DNA of 15,617 bases. It comes from AP-15 sp035570935 (GTDB lineage Bacteria > Pseudomonadota > Alphaproteobacteria > ATCC43930 > CGMCC-115725). The translations under genes and the position numbers were made by a program. The notes under the pieces are model-generated. The model did not search any database and was not told where the DNA came from. It was given only the letters and a program-made list of their open reading frames with translations. Location of the stretch: positions 1-15,617 of the forward strand of contig DATMKU010000228.1 of the NCBI GenBank assembly GCA_035570935.1. Direction: 5' to 3'. Below are positions 6,810-13,134 of this stretch, piece after piece (position 1 is the stretch's first letter; every line of letters begins with the position of its first letter).

Positions 6810-6940
6810 GCCGCGCGCCCGCGGTCGAACGCCCGGGCGGCAATCGCAACCGCAAGGCGCCAGCCGCCGGGATTGGCCGCGGCGATCCGCAAAGGTTTTT
6901 GCCGCCAAAGTGCGAAAAAAACGCTCGCGTCCGTAGCCAC
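6806..6940 (-). CDS. 44-residue peptide translationally coupled to the phosphoesterase
   Basis: A GTG at 6940 follows a very strong ribosome site, GGAGGAG (6950-6944), and opens a 44-codon frame whose TGA overlaps the phosphoesterase ATG as ATGA. The peptide contains SVFFALWRQKPLRIAAANPGG and then a basic, Ala-rich helix (WRLAVAIAARAFDRGRA). I do not recognise a family. The combination of the best ribosome site of the region and exact start/stop overlap argues that it is translated, and that its translation drives that of the phosphoesterase, which lacks a good site of its own. It may be a functional small protein or a leader peptide. Confidence 0.6.
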   Translation of the reverse strand: MATDASVFFALWRQKPLRIAAANPGGWRLAVAIAARAFDRGRAA

Positions 6941-7002
6941 ACTCTCCTCCGGTATGGTCTAACCGGGGGTGTTCTAGCCGTGGTATGTTACAGTTTTGCG
7001 AG

Positions 7003-7011
7003 TGCTATATG
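7003..7011 (+). promoter_or_regulatory. Possible extended -10 promoter before the double hairpin
   Basis: TGCTATATG is an extended -10 pattern (TGn followed by TATATG). No good -35 is seen. A start near 7018 would place the first large hairpin at about base 11 of the RNA. Weak evidence. Confidence 0.25.
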
Positions 7012-7028
7012 TTGGAAGGGACCGTAAA

Positions 7029-7150
7029 CCGTCATCGACCCCTGTTATCCAACGGAAAACGCCAGACATCAGGGGCGATGACGGCCAAGCAAACCACACC
7101 GGCACGGACGCGGCGAAATGTCTTCGCGGCCATTCTTGCCGGCTTTGTGG
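7029..7150. other. Two consecutive large hairpins, candidate structured RNA
   Basis: First hairpin: CCGTCATCG (7029-7037) with CGATGACGG (7076-7084), one bulged A at 7038, then CCCCTG (7039-7044) with CAGGGG (7070-7075), making 15 pairs around a 25-base loop. Second hairpin: CCACA (7094-7098) with TGTGG (7146-7150), a CTT bulge, then CCGGCA (7099-7104) with TGCCGG (7137-7142), and an inner stem GCGAA/TTCGC (7113-7117/7123-7127). They fill the 288-base gap between the leftward envelope operon and the oxidoreductase. It could be a small RNA, a long leader of the leftward operon, or a non-autonomous palindromic repeat. The strand is unknown and it matches no RNA family I can name. Confidence 0.45.
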
Positions 7151-7175
7151 ACACCCGAGGGCGCCGTCAATCCGG

Positions 7176-7204
7176 TTGAACCAGCATCGGGCCGGCCCTA
7201 GGCT
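7176..7204 (+). promoter_or_regulatory. Promoter of the flavin oxidoreductase gene
   Basis: TTGAAC (7176-7181) and TAGGCT (7199-7204) are separated by 17 bases. The -35 is close to TTGACA; the -10 keeps the two leading bases and the final T of TATAAT, in the GC-rich TAGG form common in alphaproteobacteria. The predicted start near 7211 gives a leader of under 20 bases containing the ribosome site. Confidence 0.5.
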
Positions 7205-7228
7205 GATGGCGCGCGGTGAGGTGATCCG

Positions 7229-8431
7229 ATGAAAGTTTTTGTCTTTGACCTGTTGGCCTATGGCGAGCGGCTCGACCATCTCAAAATCGGGAATGAGCTG
7301 CCCTATCCGCTGGCGAGGGAGCATTTCACGCCCGAGGTCGCGGCGCGCACCTACGCCGAGCATCTCGCCGCCTGGGAGGAGCTCGACCGGCTCGGCTATG
7401 ATGGCGTCGGCTTCAACGAGCATCACTGCTCGCCCTACGGGTTGATGAATTCGCCGAACCTGCTCGCCGCGGCCGCGGCGCAGCGCACCAAAAACCTAAA
7501 ACTGCTGATCTACGGCAACCTGTTGCCGTTGCACGAGCCGCTTCGCCTTGCCGAGGAGCTGGCGATGCTCGACTGCATGTCGAACGGCCGGCTGATCTCG
7601 GGCTTTGCCCGCGGCATTCCGCGCGAATACCAGGTCCACAACGTGCCGCTCGCCGACTCGCGCGCCCGCTTCGAAGAGGCGTTCGACATCATCACCCGCG
7701 CCTGGAGCGAGGAAATCTTTTCGTATCGCGGCCGCTTTTGGAATTACTCGGATGTGGCGTTGTGGCCGCGCCCGTTGCAGCAACCGCGCCCGCCGATCTG
7801 GATGCCGGTCGTCGGCAGCAAGGAATCGATCGAGTTTGCCGCCCGACACGACCTTCCGATCACCCCCGGCCTCGGCCGCTCGCGCGGATTGCGCGACGAT
7901 ATCATCCGCCATTACGCGCGCTGCCTGGAGCGCGCCGGGCACCATATCACGCCCGGCCATCTGTCGCTCGGCATCAGCGCCTATGTGGCACCCAGCAAGG
8001 CCGAAGCGGTGCGCGAGATGGGGCCCCATCACCTCTATTTCAACCGTACATTGTTCAGCCACGGCAACTTTACCGAAACCGAGCGGCTGCGCGAGACCGG
8101 CTACTCGACCGCTACCTCGACCGATTACGTCAGCCCGGAGAACCGGCGCGCCGCGCAGTTCGCGCGCGAGGACTTTCGCAACCTGACGATGGCCGATATC
8201 GAGCGCCAGGCCGAAGAAATGCCGTGGGGCGCGCCCGAGGAAGTGACGCGGCGGATCATCGAGGCCGCCGACAGTGCCGGTGCCGACACCGTCCAAATCA
8301 GCCTCAACCGCGGGGTCTTGCCGCACGAGATGTTCATCGAGCAGATCCACCGCTTCGCCCGCGACGTCCTCCCTGCCCTGCAAGCCCACACGGTCGCCCG
8401 CGTCCCGCTCGCCGAACCGGTCCCGGCGTGA
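7229..8431 (+). CDS. Luciferase-like (LLM) flavin-dependent oxidoreductase
   Basis: This 400-residue protein has the bacterial luciferase-like TIM-barrel fold, which uses reduced flavin and oxygen to oxidise small organic substrates. Typical elements are the N-terminal strand MKVFVFDLLAYGERLDHL, YDGVGFNEHHCSPYGL (about 58-73, with the flavin-pocket His pair), AEELAMLDCMSNGRLISGFARG (about 108-129, flavin phosphate binding) and PPIWMPVVGSKES (about 188-200). The substrate cannot be told from sequence. ATG at 7229 follows GGTGAGGTGA. The gene stands alone, with its own promoter, and converges on the methyltransferase gene with 18 bases between. The two could act on related metabolites, but that is only context. 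Confidence 0.88.
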   Translation: MKVFVFDLLAYGERLDHLKIGNELPYPLAREHFTPEVAARTYAEHLAAWEELDRLGYDGVGFNEHHCSPYGLMNSPNLLAAAAAQRTKNLKLLIYGNLLPLHEPLRLAEELAMLDCMSNGRLISGFARGIPREYQVHNVPLADSRARFEEAFDIITRAWSEEIFSYRGRFWNYSDVALWPRPLQQPRPPIWMPVVGSKESIEFAARHDLPITPGLGRSRGLRDDIIRHYARCLERAGHHITPGHLSLGISAYVAPSKAEAVREMGPHHLYFNRTLFSHGNFTETERLRETGYSTATSTDYVSPENRRAAQFAREDFRNLTMADIERQAEEMPWGAPEEVTRRIIEAADSAGADTVQISLNRGVLPHEMFIEQIHRFARDVLPALQAHTVARVPLAEPVPA

Positions 8432-8457
8432 GGCCGGCGGGTAGCGTCGCTACGGCC
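8432..8457. terminator. Hairpin at convergent gene ends
   Basis: GTAGC (8441-8445) pairs with GCTAC (8449-8453) and flanking GGCC (8432-8435) with GGCC (8454-8457), with five unpaired bases on the left side. It spans the tiny gap between the convergent oxidoreductase and methyltransferase stops. There is no T run, so if it stops transcription it would be a weak or Rho-assisted, two-way site. Confidence 0.3.
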
Positions 8458-9514
8458 GCGCTTCGAGGATCATGTTGAACGGCGTCTCGGTGGCGCGGCG
8501 GACATTGCGGAAACCGCCGGCGGTGATGACCTCGCGCAGCTTGGCTTCGCCGGCTTGCGCGCCGAGCGCCGCACCCCCTTCCTGCGCCAGCGAGGTCGGC
8601 ACGCACACCATTGTCGAGGCGGCGTAATAAATCCGGCCGATCGGGTTCAGATTGTCTTCGAGCCGGTCGCCGGCGATCGGCTCGACGATCATCCACGCGC
8701 CGTCGGGCTTTAACGACTGCCGCACATGCGCGGCGGCGCCTGCGGGGTCGCCCATGTCGTGCAGGCAATCGAAAAACGCGACCAGATCAAGCTCTTGTTC
8801 AGCATAGTCCTTTGCCGTCCCGACTTCGAACCGGGTGTTCGCTGTGACGCCGTGCTCGCGCGCATGGGCCTGCGCGTGCTCGATCGAGCTCGGGTGGAAA
8901 TCGTAGCCGACGAACCGCGAATTCGGGAAAGCCTGCGCCATCATCACGGTCGAGACCCCATGACCGCAGCCGACATCGGCGACTTTGGCGCCCTTTTCCA
9001 ATTTGGCGACGACCCCGTCGAGCGACGGCAGCCAGCTGCTGACCAGGTTGTTGTGATAGCCGGGACGAAAGAACCGCGCCACCGCGCAAAATAGGCACAT
9101 CGCTTGATCGCCCCAGGCCACCCCCTCGCCGGTTTTGAACGCCGGCTCGACCTTTGGTTGGTTGTCGAGGAGCGAGGCCATGGAGTCGAAGGCGCCGGGC
9201 ATAAAGACCGGACTGTCCTCGATCGCGAACACCATGGCCTGCTCCGGCGGGAGCGTGAATTTCTGCGTCGCCGGCTCGTAGCTGACATAGTTCGAGGCGG
9301 CCTGATGCGACAGCCACTCGCGCAGGTAGCGCTCGTGCACTCCAACTGCGGCGGCTAGCTCGCCCGACGTCAGCGGGCCGCGCTCATACATGGTCTTATA
9401 GAGACCGAGCGCATCGCCGATCCGCACCAGCGCGACGCTCGCCGCACCGCCCAGATCCGAAAGCATCTGCCCGACGAATTGGTGTAATTTCGCCTCGTCA
9501 ACCATTCTCCGCAT
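8450..9514 (-). CDS. Class I SAM-dependent methyltransferase, Rv2258c-like
   Basis: This 354-residue enzyme has an N-terminal winged-helix region (about 15-90: ALVRIGDALGLYKTM, then LTSGELAAAVGVHERYLREWL) that in relatives forms dimers and the substrate lid. A Rossmann methyltransferase domain follows, with the SAM loop VADVGCGHG (178-186), the acidic VGYDF strand and the LVAFFDCLHDMGDP motif. The layout matches mycobacterial Rv2258c and related small-molecule methyltransferases. The acceptor is unknown. ATG at 9514 is used, but ATG at 9505 (MVDEAKLHQF) fits homologue starts equally well; ribosome sites are poor for both. It follows the acetyltransferase by 42 bases in the same direction, and an 11-base-period direct repeat lies just before its start. 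Confidence 0.88.
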   Translation of the reverse strand: MRRMVDEAKLHQFVGQMLSDLGGAASVALVRIGDALGLYKTMYERGPLTSGELAAAVGVHERYLREWLSHQAASNYVSYEPATQKFTLPPEQAMVFAIEDSPVFMPGAFDSMASLLDNQPKVEPAFKTGEGVAWGDQAMCLFCAVARFFRPGYHNNLVSSWLPSLDGVVAKLEKGAKVADVGCGHGVSTVMMAQAFPNSRFVGYDFHPSSIEHAQAHAREHGVTANTRFEVGTAKDYAEQELDLVAFFDCLHDMGDPAGAAAHVRQSLKPDGAWMIVEPIAGDRLEDNLNPIGRIYYAASTMVCVPTSLAQEGGAALGAQAGEAKLREVITAGGFRNVRRATETPFNMILEARP

Positions 9515-9521
9515 CCCGTCT

Positions 9522-9541
9522 TAAGCTTTATGTAAGCTTTA
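9522..9541. repeat. Tandem 9-base direct repeat before the methyltransferase start
   Basis: TAAGCTTTA occurs at 9522-9530 and again at 9533-9541, two bases apart, so the copies are 11 bases apart centre to centre, one turn of the helix. The patch is AT-rich in otherwise GC-rich DNA and sits 8-27 bases before the methyltransferase start. It may be an operator for a regulator binding one face of the DNA. Confidence 0.6.
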
Positions 9542-9556
9542 GTCGAATTTACAAAA

Positions 9557-10042
9557 TTAGGCAAGCTCGGAATGTTCCATCTCGACATGTGCGACGCCGA
9601 AATCTTCATAAGGCTGGCCGACCGTGATGAAGCCGATGCTTTCATAAAATCGCGCGAGGTGAAGCTGAGCGCTGAGGCCGATCGGCTGCCCGGAATAATG
9701 CTGGCCGCAAAACGACAGCGCCTCGACCATCAGCTTGCGCCCCAGCCCACGCCGGCGATGCCCGGCAGCGATCGCAACACGGCCAATCCGAATCGGCAAT
9801 GTGATCTCGACCCGCGGCAGCAGCCGCAAACAGCCGGCGAGATCGCCCCCGTTGCGCAGCAGCAGATGCGCTGCCCGCTGATCGAGGCCGTCGAGATCGG
9901 GATAGGGCGAGCGCTGCTCGACGACAAAAATCTGCTGGCGGAAACGCAGCAACTCGTACAGCGCCGGCGCCGATAATTCGTCGAAGCGCTGCCAACGGGT
10001 GGTGATGCCGGGGGCGATCTTTGGCAAGATGATCGAAGTCAT
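9557..10042 (-). CDS. ElaA-type GNAT acetyltransferase
   Basis: This 161-residue protein is a GNAT-fold N-acetyltransferase of the ElaA kind. WQRFDELSAPALYELLRFRQ and the FVVEQRSPYPDLDGLDQRA segment are the family hallmark. The acetyl-CoA loop is RVAIAAGHRRRGLGRKLMVEAL (the R-x-x-G-x-G/A element), followed by SAQLHLARFYESIGF and the C-terminal DFGVAHVEMEH. The acceptor of ElaA proteins is not well defined. The ATG at 10042 lacks a clear ribosome site. The homologous core begins near residue 18, so a start slightly further in is possible. It is divergent from the deacetylase gene with only 19 bases between start codons, and probably co-transcribed with the methyltransferase. Confidence 0.87.
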   Translation of the reverse strand: MTSIILPKIAPGITTRWQRFDELSAPALYELLRFRQQIFVVEQRSPYPDLDGLDQRAAHLLLRNGGDLAGCLRLLPRVEITLPIRIGRVAIAAGHRRRGLGRKLMVEALSFCGQHYSGQPIGLSAQLHLARFYESIGFITVGQPYEDFGVAHVEMEHSELA

Positions 10043-10061
10043 CGTTCCGGAGGATAGCGCA

Positions 10062-10943
10062 ATGCAGCCACGGGATTACGGGCCCTTTCCCTATGTTCCG
10101 ATCAAAGACCGGCCCAAGCTCGACTGGCCCGACGGCGCGCGGCTCGCGGTCTGGGTCATTCCCAATATCGAATTTTTTCCGTTGACCCGCGGCGTCCCGC
10201 CAAACCCCGGCGCACCTGCCGGCAAGCCGCCCTCGGTGCGCGCCTGGGCCCAGCGCGACTACGGCAACCGGGTCGGCATCTGGCGGATCATGGATGTGCT
10301 GGAAAAGCACGGTATGCGCGCCAGCCCGACCCTCAACAGCGACATTTGCGACCATCACCCGCAGATCGTCCGCGCCGCGGTCGAGCTCGGCTGGGAAATC
10401 CTCGGCCATAACCAGACCAACAGCGTCTGGCTCGACGCACTGAGCCCCGATGAGGAGCGCGAAACGATCCGCCTCACGCTCTCTCGCATCGCCGAGCTGA
10501 CCGGCCGGAAACCGCTCGGCTGGCTCGGCAGCGGGTTGGCCGAGACCTGGCACACGCTCGACTTTCTCGCCGATGAGGGCTGTCTCTACGTCGCCGACTG
10601 GGTCAACGACGACCAGCCCTATATGATGGACATCGGCGGCAAGCCGCTGGTTTCGATCCCGTATTCGTACGAGATCAACGACGCGCCGTTTATCGGCTAT
10701 CGCAATGGCACGGTCGACGAGTTCGAGCTGGCGATCCGCCGCCAATTCGACACGCTCTACGCCGAGGGCGCCCAATCCGGCCGGGTCATGGCGATCTGCC
10801 TGCACCCCTACCTGATCGGCGTTCCCCATCGCATCGCCGGCCTCGATCGGGCGCTCGGCTATATCCGCGCGCATGACGGCGTGTGGTTCGCCACCGGCGA
10901 GGAGATCGTGCGCCACTGGCTGGGGTCGGGCGCGACGTTCTAG
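10062..10943 (+). CDS. Polysaccharide-deacetylase-fold hydrolase (PuuE-like)
   Basis: This 293-residue protein has the NodB-type carbohydrate esterase 4 barrel, in the branch near PuuE allantoinases and other amide hydrolases rather than true chitin deacetylases. Visible landmarks are WPDGARLAVWVIPNIEFF (22-39), RVGIWRIMDVLEKHGMRASPTLNSDICDHHP, GWEILGHNQTNS, the LGWLGSGLAETWHTLDFLADEG segment, and CLHPYLIGVPHRI near the C-terminus. The usual Asp pair of motif 1 and the second His of the H-x-x-x-H motif are not evident, so metal use may differ. The ATG at 10062 is preferred over earlier in-frame starts because GGAGGA lies at 10049-10054, 7 bases before it. Confidence 0.82.
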   Translation: MQPRDYGPFPYVPIKDRPKLDWPDGARLAVWVIPNIEFFPLTRGVPPNPGAPAGKPPSVRAWAQRDYGNRVGIWRIMDVLEKHGMRASPTLNSDICDHHPQIVRAAVELGWEILGHNQTNSVWLDALSPDEERETIRLTLSRIAELTGRKPLGWLGSGLAETWHTLDFLADEGCLYVADWVNDDQPYMMDIGGKPLVSIPYSYEINDAPFIGYRNGTVDEFELAIRRQFDTLYAEGAQSGRVMAICLHPYLIGVPHRIAGLDRALGYIRAHDGVWFATGEEIVRHWLGSGATF

Positions 10944-10975
10944 AGCGAGGAAAGCGACGGACCCCGCCCACACCC

Positions 10976-10996
10976 GGCGCGGCGTGCTGCCGCGCC
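10976..10996. terminator. GC hairpin at convergent gene ends
   Basis: GGCGCGGC (10976-10983) pairs perfectly with GCCGCGCC (10989-10996) around GTGCT. It touches the stop codon of the leftward GYD gene and follows the deacetylase stop by 32 bases. No T run is present on either strand, so two-way termination is possible but unproven. Confidence 0.4.
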
Positions 10997-11328
10997 TACC
11001 GGGCGGGCGTAAACGCCGCGGCGACGGAGCCCGCCTGCCGCATCGCTTCGACGCCTTCCGTCCCGGTCATCAAAACTGTCGTCTTGCTGGCCTTAAGGTG
11101 GCCGCCGGACCCGACCGCCATGGCGACCGCTGACATGCTCTGGTTGTTCGGCACATCGGCGACGATCACGACGTCATACTCGCCGAACGAATACCAGCCG
11201 CCGATCAGCCTGCCGCCGGCTGCCTCGCACGCGGGGCGGGCTGCGGTCTCGATGCGGTTTTGCGGGTTCTTGAGCTGAGCGGCCCACGCTTCCGATGTGT
11301 AGGCTCCTTGCCACATGTAAATCGCCAT
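10996..11328 (-). CDS. GYD domain protein
   Basis: This 110-residue protein matches the GYD family: a small alpha/beta sandwich resembling ferredoxin-like dimeric barrels, with the typical IGGWYSFGEYDVVIVADVPNN element (about residues 41-61), followed by MSAVAMAVGSGGHLKASKTTVLM. The family's biochemical role is unknown. The start at 11328 (MAIYMWQGAYTSE) is chosen because GGGAGGA lies 6 bases upstream and the domain begins there. The frame continues open upstream without homology and should not be included. It is the last gene of the leftward chromate-transporter operon, with a possible promoter of its own in the 74-base gap. Confidence 0.85.
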   Translation of the reverse strand: MAIYMWQGAYTSEAWAAQLKNPQNRIETAARPACEAAGGRLIGGWYSFGEYDVVIVADVPNNQSMSAVAMAVGSGGHLKASKTTVLMTGTEGVEAMRQAGSVAAAFTPAR

Positions 11329-11376
11329 GACCGATCCTCCCTGAGACGCACCGCAATTGTCGCGGACGTCGATCGG

Positions 11377-11405
11377 ATCATAACAGAAAAGAGGATCGCC
11401 GGTCA
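11377..11405 (-). promoter_or_regulatory. Possible internal promoter of the GYD gene
   Basis: On the leftward strand TGACCG (11405-11400) and TATGAT (11382-11377) are 17 bases apart. The -10 matches TATAAT at five of six positions. The -35 overlaps the stop codon of the PAS gene. The predicted start near 11370 gives a leader of about 42 bases. Confidence 0.4.
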
Positions 11406-11873
11406 TTCGGGCGTCGTTGCCGGCGCCTTCAGCATCGCAAGCTCGCGCCGCAAGGCGCGCAGCTCCTCGAAGCGGGCGGTGACATCGCGCAAAAAGGCGG
11501 CGATCCCGAGCATTGCACCGGCGGCGTCGCGAATCGGCAGCACGGTAAATTCGATCGAAATCCGCGTCCCGTCCTTCCGTATCGCCGGTACCGACAGCAG
11601 GTCGCCCGGCCCATAATGGCTCTCGCCGCCGCCCATGACGCGGTCGTAGCCCGCCCAATGGCGGGCGCGCAGATTTTCGGGAACGATCAGGTCGAGGGTT
11701 TGGTCCAGCGCCTCGGTCTCGGCGAAACCGAATATCCGCGTCGCCGACGGGTTCCAGAACCGGATCTTGCCCTCGCGGTCGGAAAAAACGACCGCGTCGG
11801 GGCAATCGACCGCCAGCCGCTCCCACAGGTTGTCCGGCAGTTCGTGCGTCACATCTTGTCTCCAATCGCTCAT
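11403..11873 (-). CDS. Stand-alone PAS domain sensor protein
   Basis: This 156-residue protein is a single PAS domain (about 18-130) with no output domain. It has the typical opening LAVDCPDAVVFSDREGKIRFWNPSATRIFGF, the central HWAGYDRVMGGGES, and the PAC-like end VLPIRDAAGAMLGIAAFLRDVTARF, followed by a short Leu/Arg-rich helix (EELRALRRELAMLK) that may form a coiled coil. PAS domains bind heme, flavin or small ligands; none is evident from residues. The ATG at 11873 overlaps the stop of the second ChrA gene as ATGA, so translation is coupled. It may sense redox state, or the transported anion, for the transporter; this is inference from the operon. Confidence 0.87.
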   Translation of the reverse strand: MSDWRQDVTHELPDNLWERLAVDCPDAVVFSDREGKIRFWNPSATRIFGFAETEALDQTLDLIVPENLRARHWAGYDRVMGGGESHYGPGDLLSVPAIRKDGTRISIEFTVLPIRDAAGAMLGIAAFLRDVTARFEELRALRRELAMLKAPATTPE

Positions 11874-12412
11874 CGGCCAAACAGAGCGGCGACGGCGAAC
11901 AATACGCCGCTGGCGCCGAACAGGATCAGCGGGTTGAGCCGCGGCCAGCGCAACAACACACCGGTCGCGACCGCCGCCGCGGCCCACACCGCCGCACCCC
12001 CCGCCGCCTGCAGCACCGCGAGCCCGCCCGCCAGCATCAGCCCGGCGGCGATCGGCGAAAGGCCGCGCTCGATGGCGCCATGCCAAACCGAGCCGCGCCA
12101 GCGGCCCCACAGCCGCGACGCGCCAAAGACCAAGAGCGACGACGGCAGATAGAGCGCCACCGTCGCAGCGAGCGCGCCGGGCCAGCCCGCGACATGCCAC
12201 CCGATCAAGGTGGACAGCATCGTGCCGGGGCCGGGTGCGGCGCGCGAGATCGCGAATAGATCGGCGAATTCGCGGTGCGTCGTCCAATGGTGGACCGCGA
12301 CCGACTGATGCTCGATCTCGGCCAACAGCGAAGCGCCGCCGCCGATCGAAAACAACGACAATGGGCCAAAGACGAAGATCAGCGCCAGCAGGACCCGCCA
12401 GTCGCCGGGCAT
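11870..12412 (-). CDS. Chromate transporter half, ChrA C-terminal type
   Basis: This 180-residue membrane protein is the second half of a split CHR-family transporter. It has about five or six hydrophobic helices and the CHR motif LSLFSIGGGASLLAEIEHQ near the N-terminus, followed by ADLFAISRAAPGPGTMLSTLIGW and GWPGALAATVALYLPSS. Full-length ChrA proteins are about 400 residues with two such domains; short-chain pairs act together as one transporter. Chromate efflux is the tested role of some members. Other anions are possible here, and no chromate link is visible. Its ATG follows the previous gene's stop by one base. Confidence 0.85.
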   Translation of the reverse strand: MPGDWRVLLALIFVFGPLSLFSIGGGASLLAEIEHQSVAVHHWTTHREFADLFAISRAAPGPGTMLSTLIGWHVAGWPGALAATVALYLPSSLLVFGASRLWGRWRGSVWHGAIERGLSPIAAGLMLAGGLAVLQAAGGAAVWAAAAVATGVLLRWPRLNPLILFGASGVLFAVAALFGR

Positions 12413-12413
12413 G

Positions 12414-12995
12414 TCAGCCGCGCCCCGGCCGTTGCACCAGCGCCAAGCCGATCCCGACCGGCGCCAGGCACAGGATGACCGGCAGCATCGGCCAGCGCAG
12501 CACCCCGATCGCGACCACGGTCGCGATCGTGATCATGATCTGGCCGATCTCGGTGCGGCCGCGCGGCACCAGCACCAGCCCGGTCGCGAAAGTGAGCCCG
12601 ATTGCAGACCCGGCCACCCCGTCAAGAAAGGCGTGCGCCACCGGGCTGCCGGCAATCCGGGCAAATCCCGCGGCCAATCCGACGACGATAAACAGCGGCC
12701 CCGACAACAGCCCGAACACCGCCGCCAACGCGCCCCAGCCGCCGCGCAGCCGCTGCCCGACCTGGACCGTCAGATTGACCCCGGCCGAGCCCGGCAAAAC
12801 CCGGCTGAGCCCGACATCCACCAGGTAAGCCTGGTCATCGACCCAGTGCCGGCGCTGCACAATCGCGCGATAGAGCCAAGCCGCGGTGCCGCCGCCGAAA
12901 CTCGTCACCCCGAGCCGGAAAAACGCGGCAAAAATCGCCATGAGGCCGATCCGCGCGCCGCCGGCCATCGCGCGCTGCTGCTGACGTTCGGCCAC
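12414..12995 (-). CDS. Chromate transporter half, ChrA N-terminal type
   Basis: This 193-residue membrane protein is the first half of the split CHR transporter. Key elements are FFRLGVTSFGGGTAAWLYRAI (about 26-46), the polar RRHWVDDQAYL, SRVLPGSAGVNLTVQVGQRL and GGWGALAAVFGLLSGPLFIVV, followed by further hydrophobic helices. It starts with GTG at 12995, with GGAAGGA about 6 bases upstream; an ATG ten codons in is an alternative. It leads the operon ChrA-N, ChrA-C, PAS, GYD, divergent from the TcuA-like gene across 139 bases. Confidence 0.85.
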   Translation of the reverse strand: MAERQQQRAMAGGARIGLMAIFAAFFRLGVTSFGGGTAAWLYRAIVQRRHWVDDQAYLVDVGLSRVLPGSAGVNLTVQVGQRLRGGWGALAAVFGLLSGPLFIVVGLAAGFARIAGSPVAHAFLDGVAGSAIGLTFATGLVLVPRGRTEIGQIMITIATVVAIGVLRWPMLPVILCLAPVGIGLALVQRPGRG

Positions 12996-13134
12996 GAATT
13001 CCTTCCGCCGATGGTTGCCGACCGAGGTTAACCGCTCCGCCCGCGCGCGGCGAGCGGCTTGCGGCCCGGTTGACCTCTACCCGACGCGGGTGCGAGGCTC
13101 GGCGAGCGCATAAGACCGGCGGGAGGAGCGGGCC
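12996..13134. promoter_or_regulatory. Divergent control region between chrA pair and tcuA-like gene
   Basis: On the rightward strand TTGACC (13070-13075) is followed after 18 bases by GAGGCT (13094-13099), a weak promoter candidate for the TcuA-like gene. A GC-rich hairpin, CCGCTC (13032-13037) with GAGCGG (13052-13057) and inner GCC/GGC, lies nearby and could be an operator. No clear leftward promoter for the transporter operon was found. Confidence 0.3.

Noticed and set aside
7078..7179. 33-codon frame beginning MTAKQTTPARTRRNVFAAIL
   Set aside because: AGGGG lies almost directly against the ATG, and the segment is part of the large hairpins. A small protein cannot be excluded but the structure explains the region better.
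9642..10973. 443-codon open frame on the - strand
   Set aside because: It is antisense to the deacetylase and overlaps the acetyltransferase in another frame; the translation shows no domain pattern and is rich in Arg/Ala/Asp, as expected of GC-rich shadows.
11329..11880. Upstream extension of the GYD frame to 11880
   Set aside because: The extension overlaps the PAS gene out of frame and has no homology; the ribosome site and domain boundary place the start at 11328.
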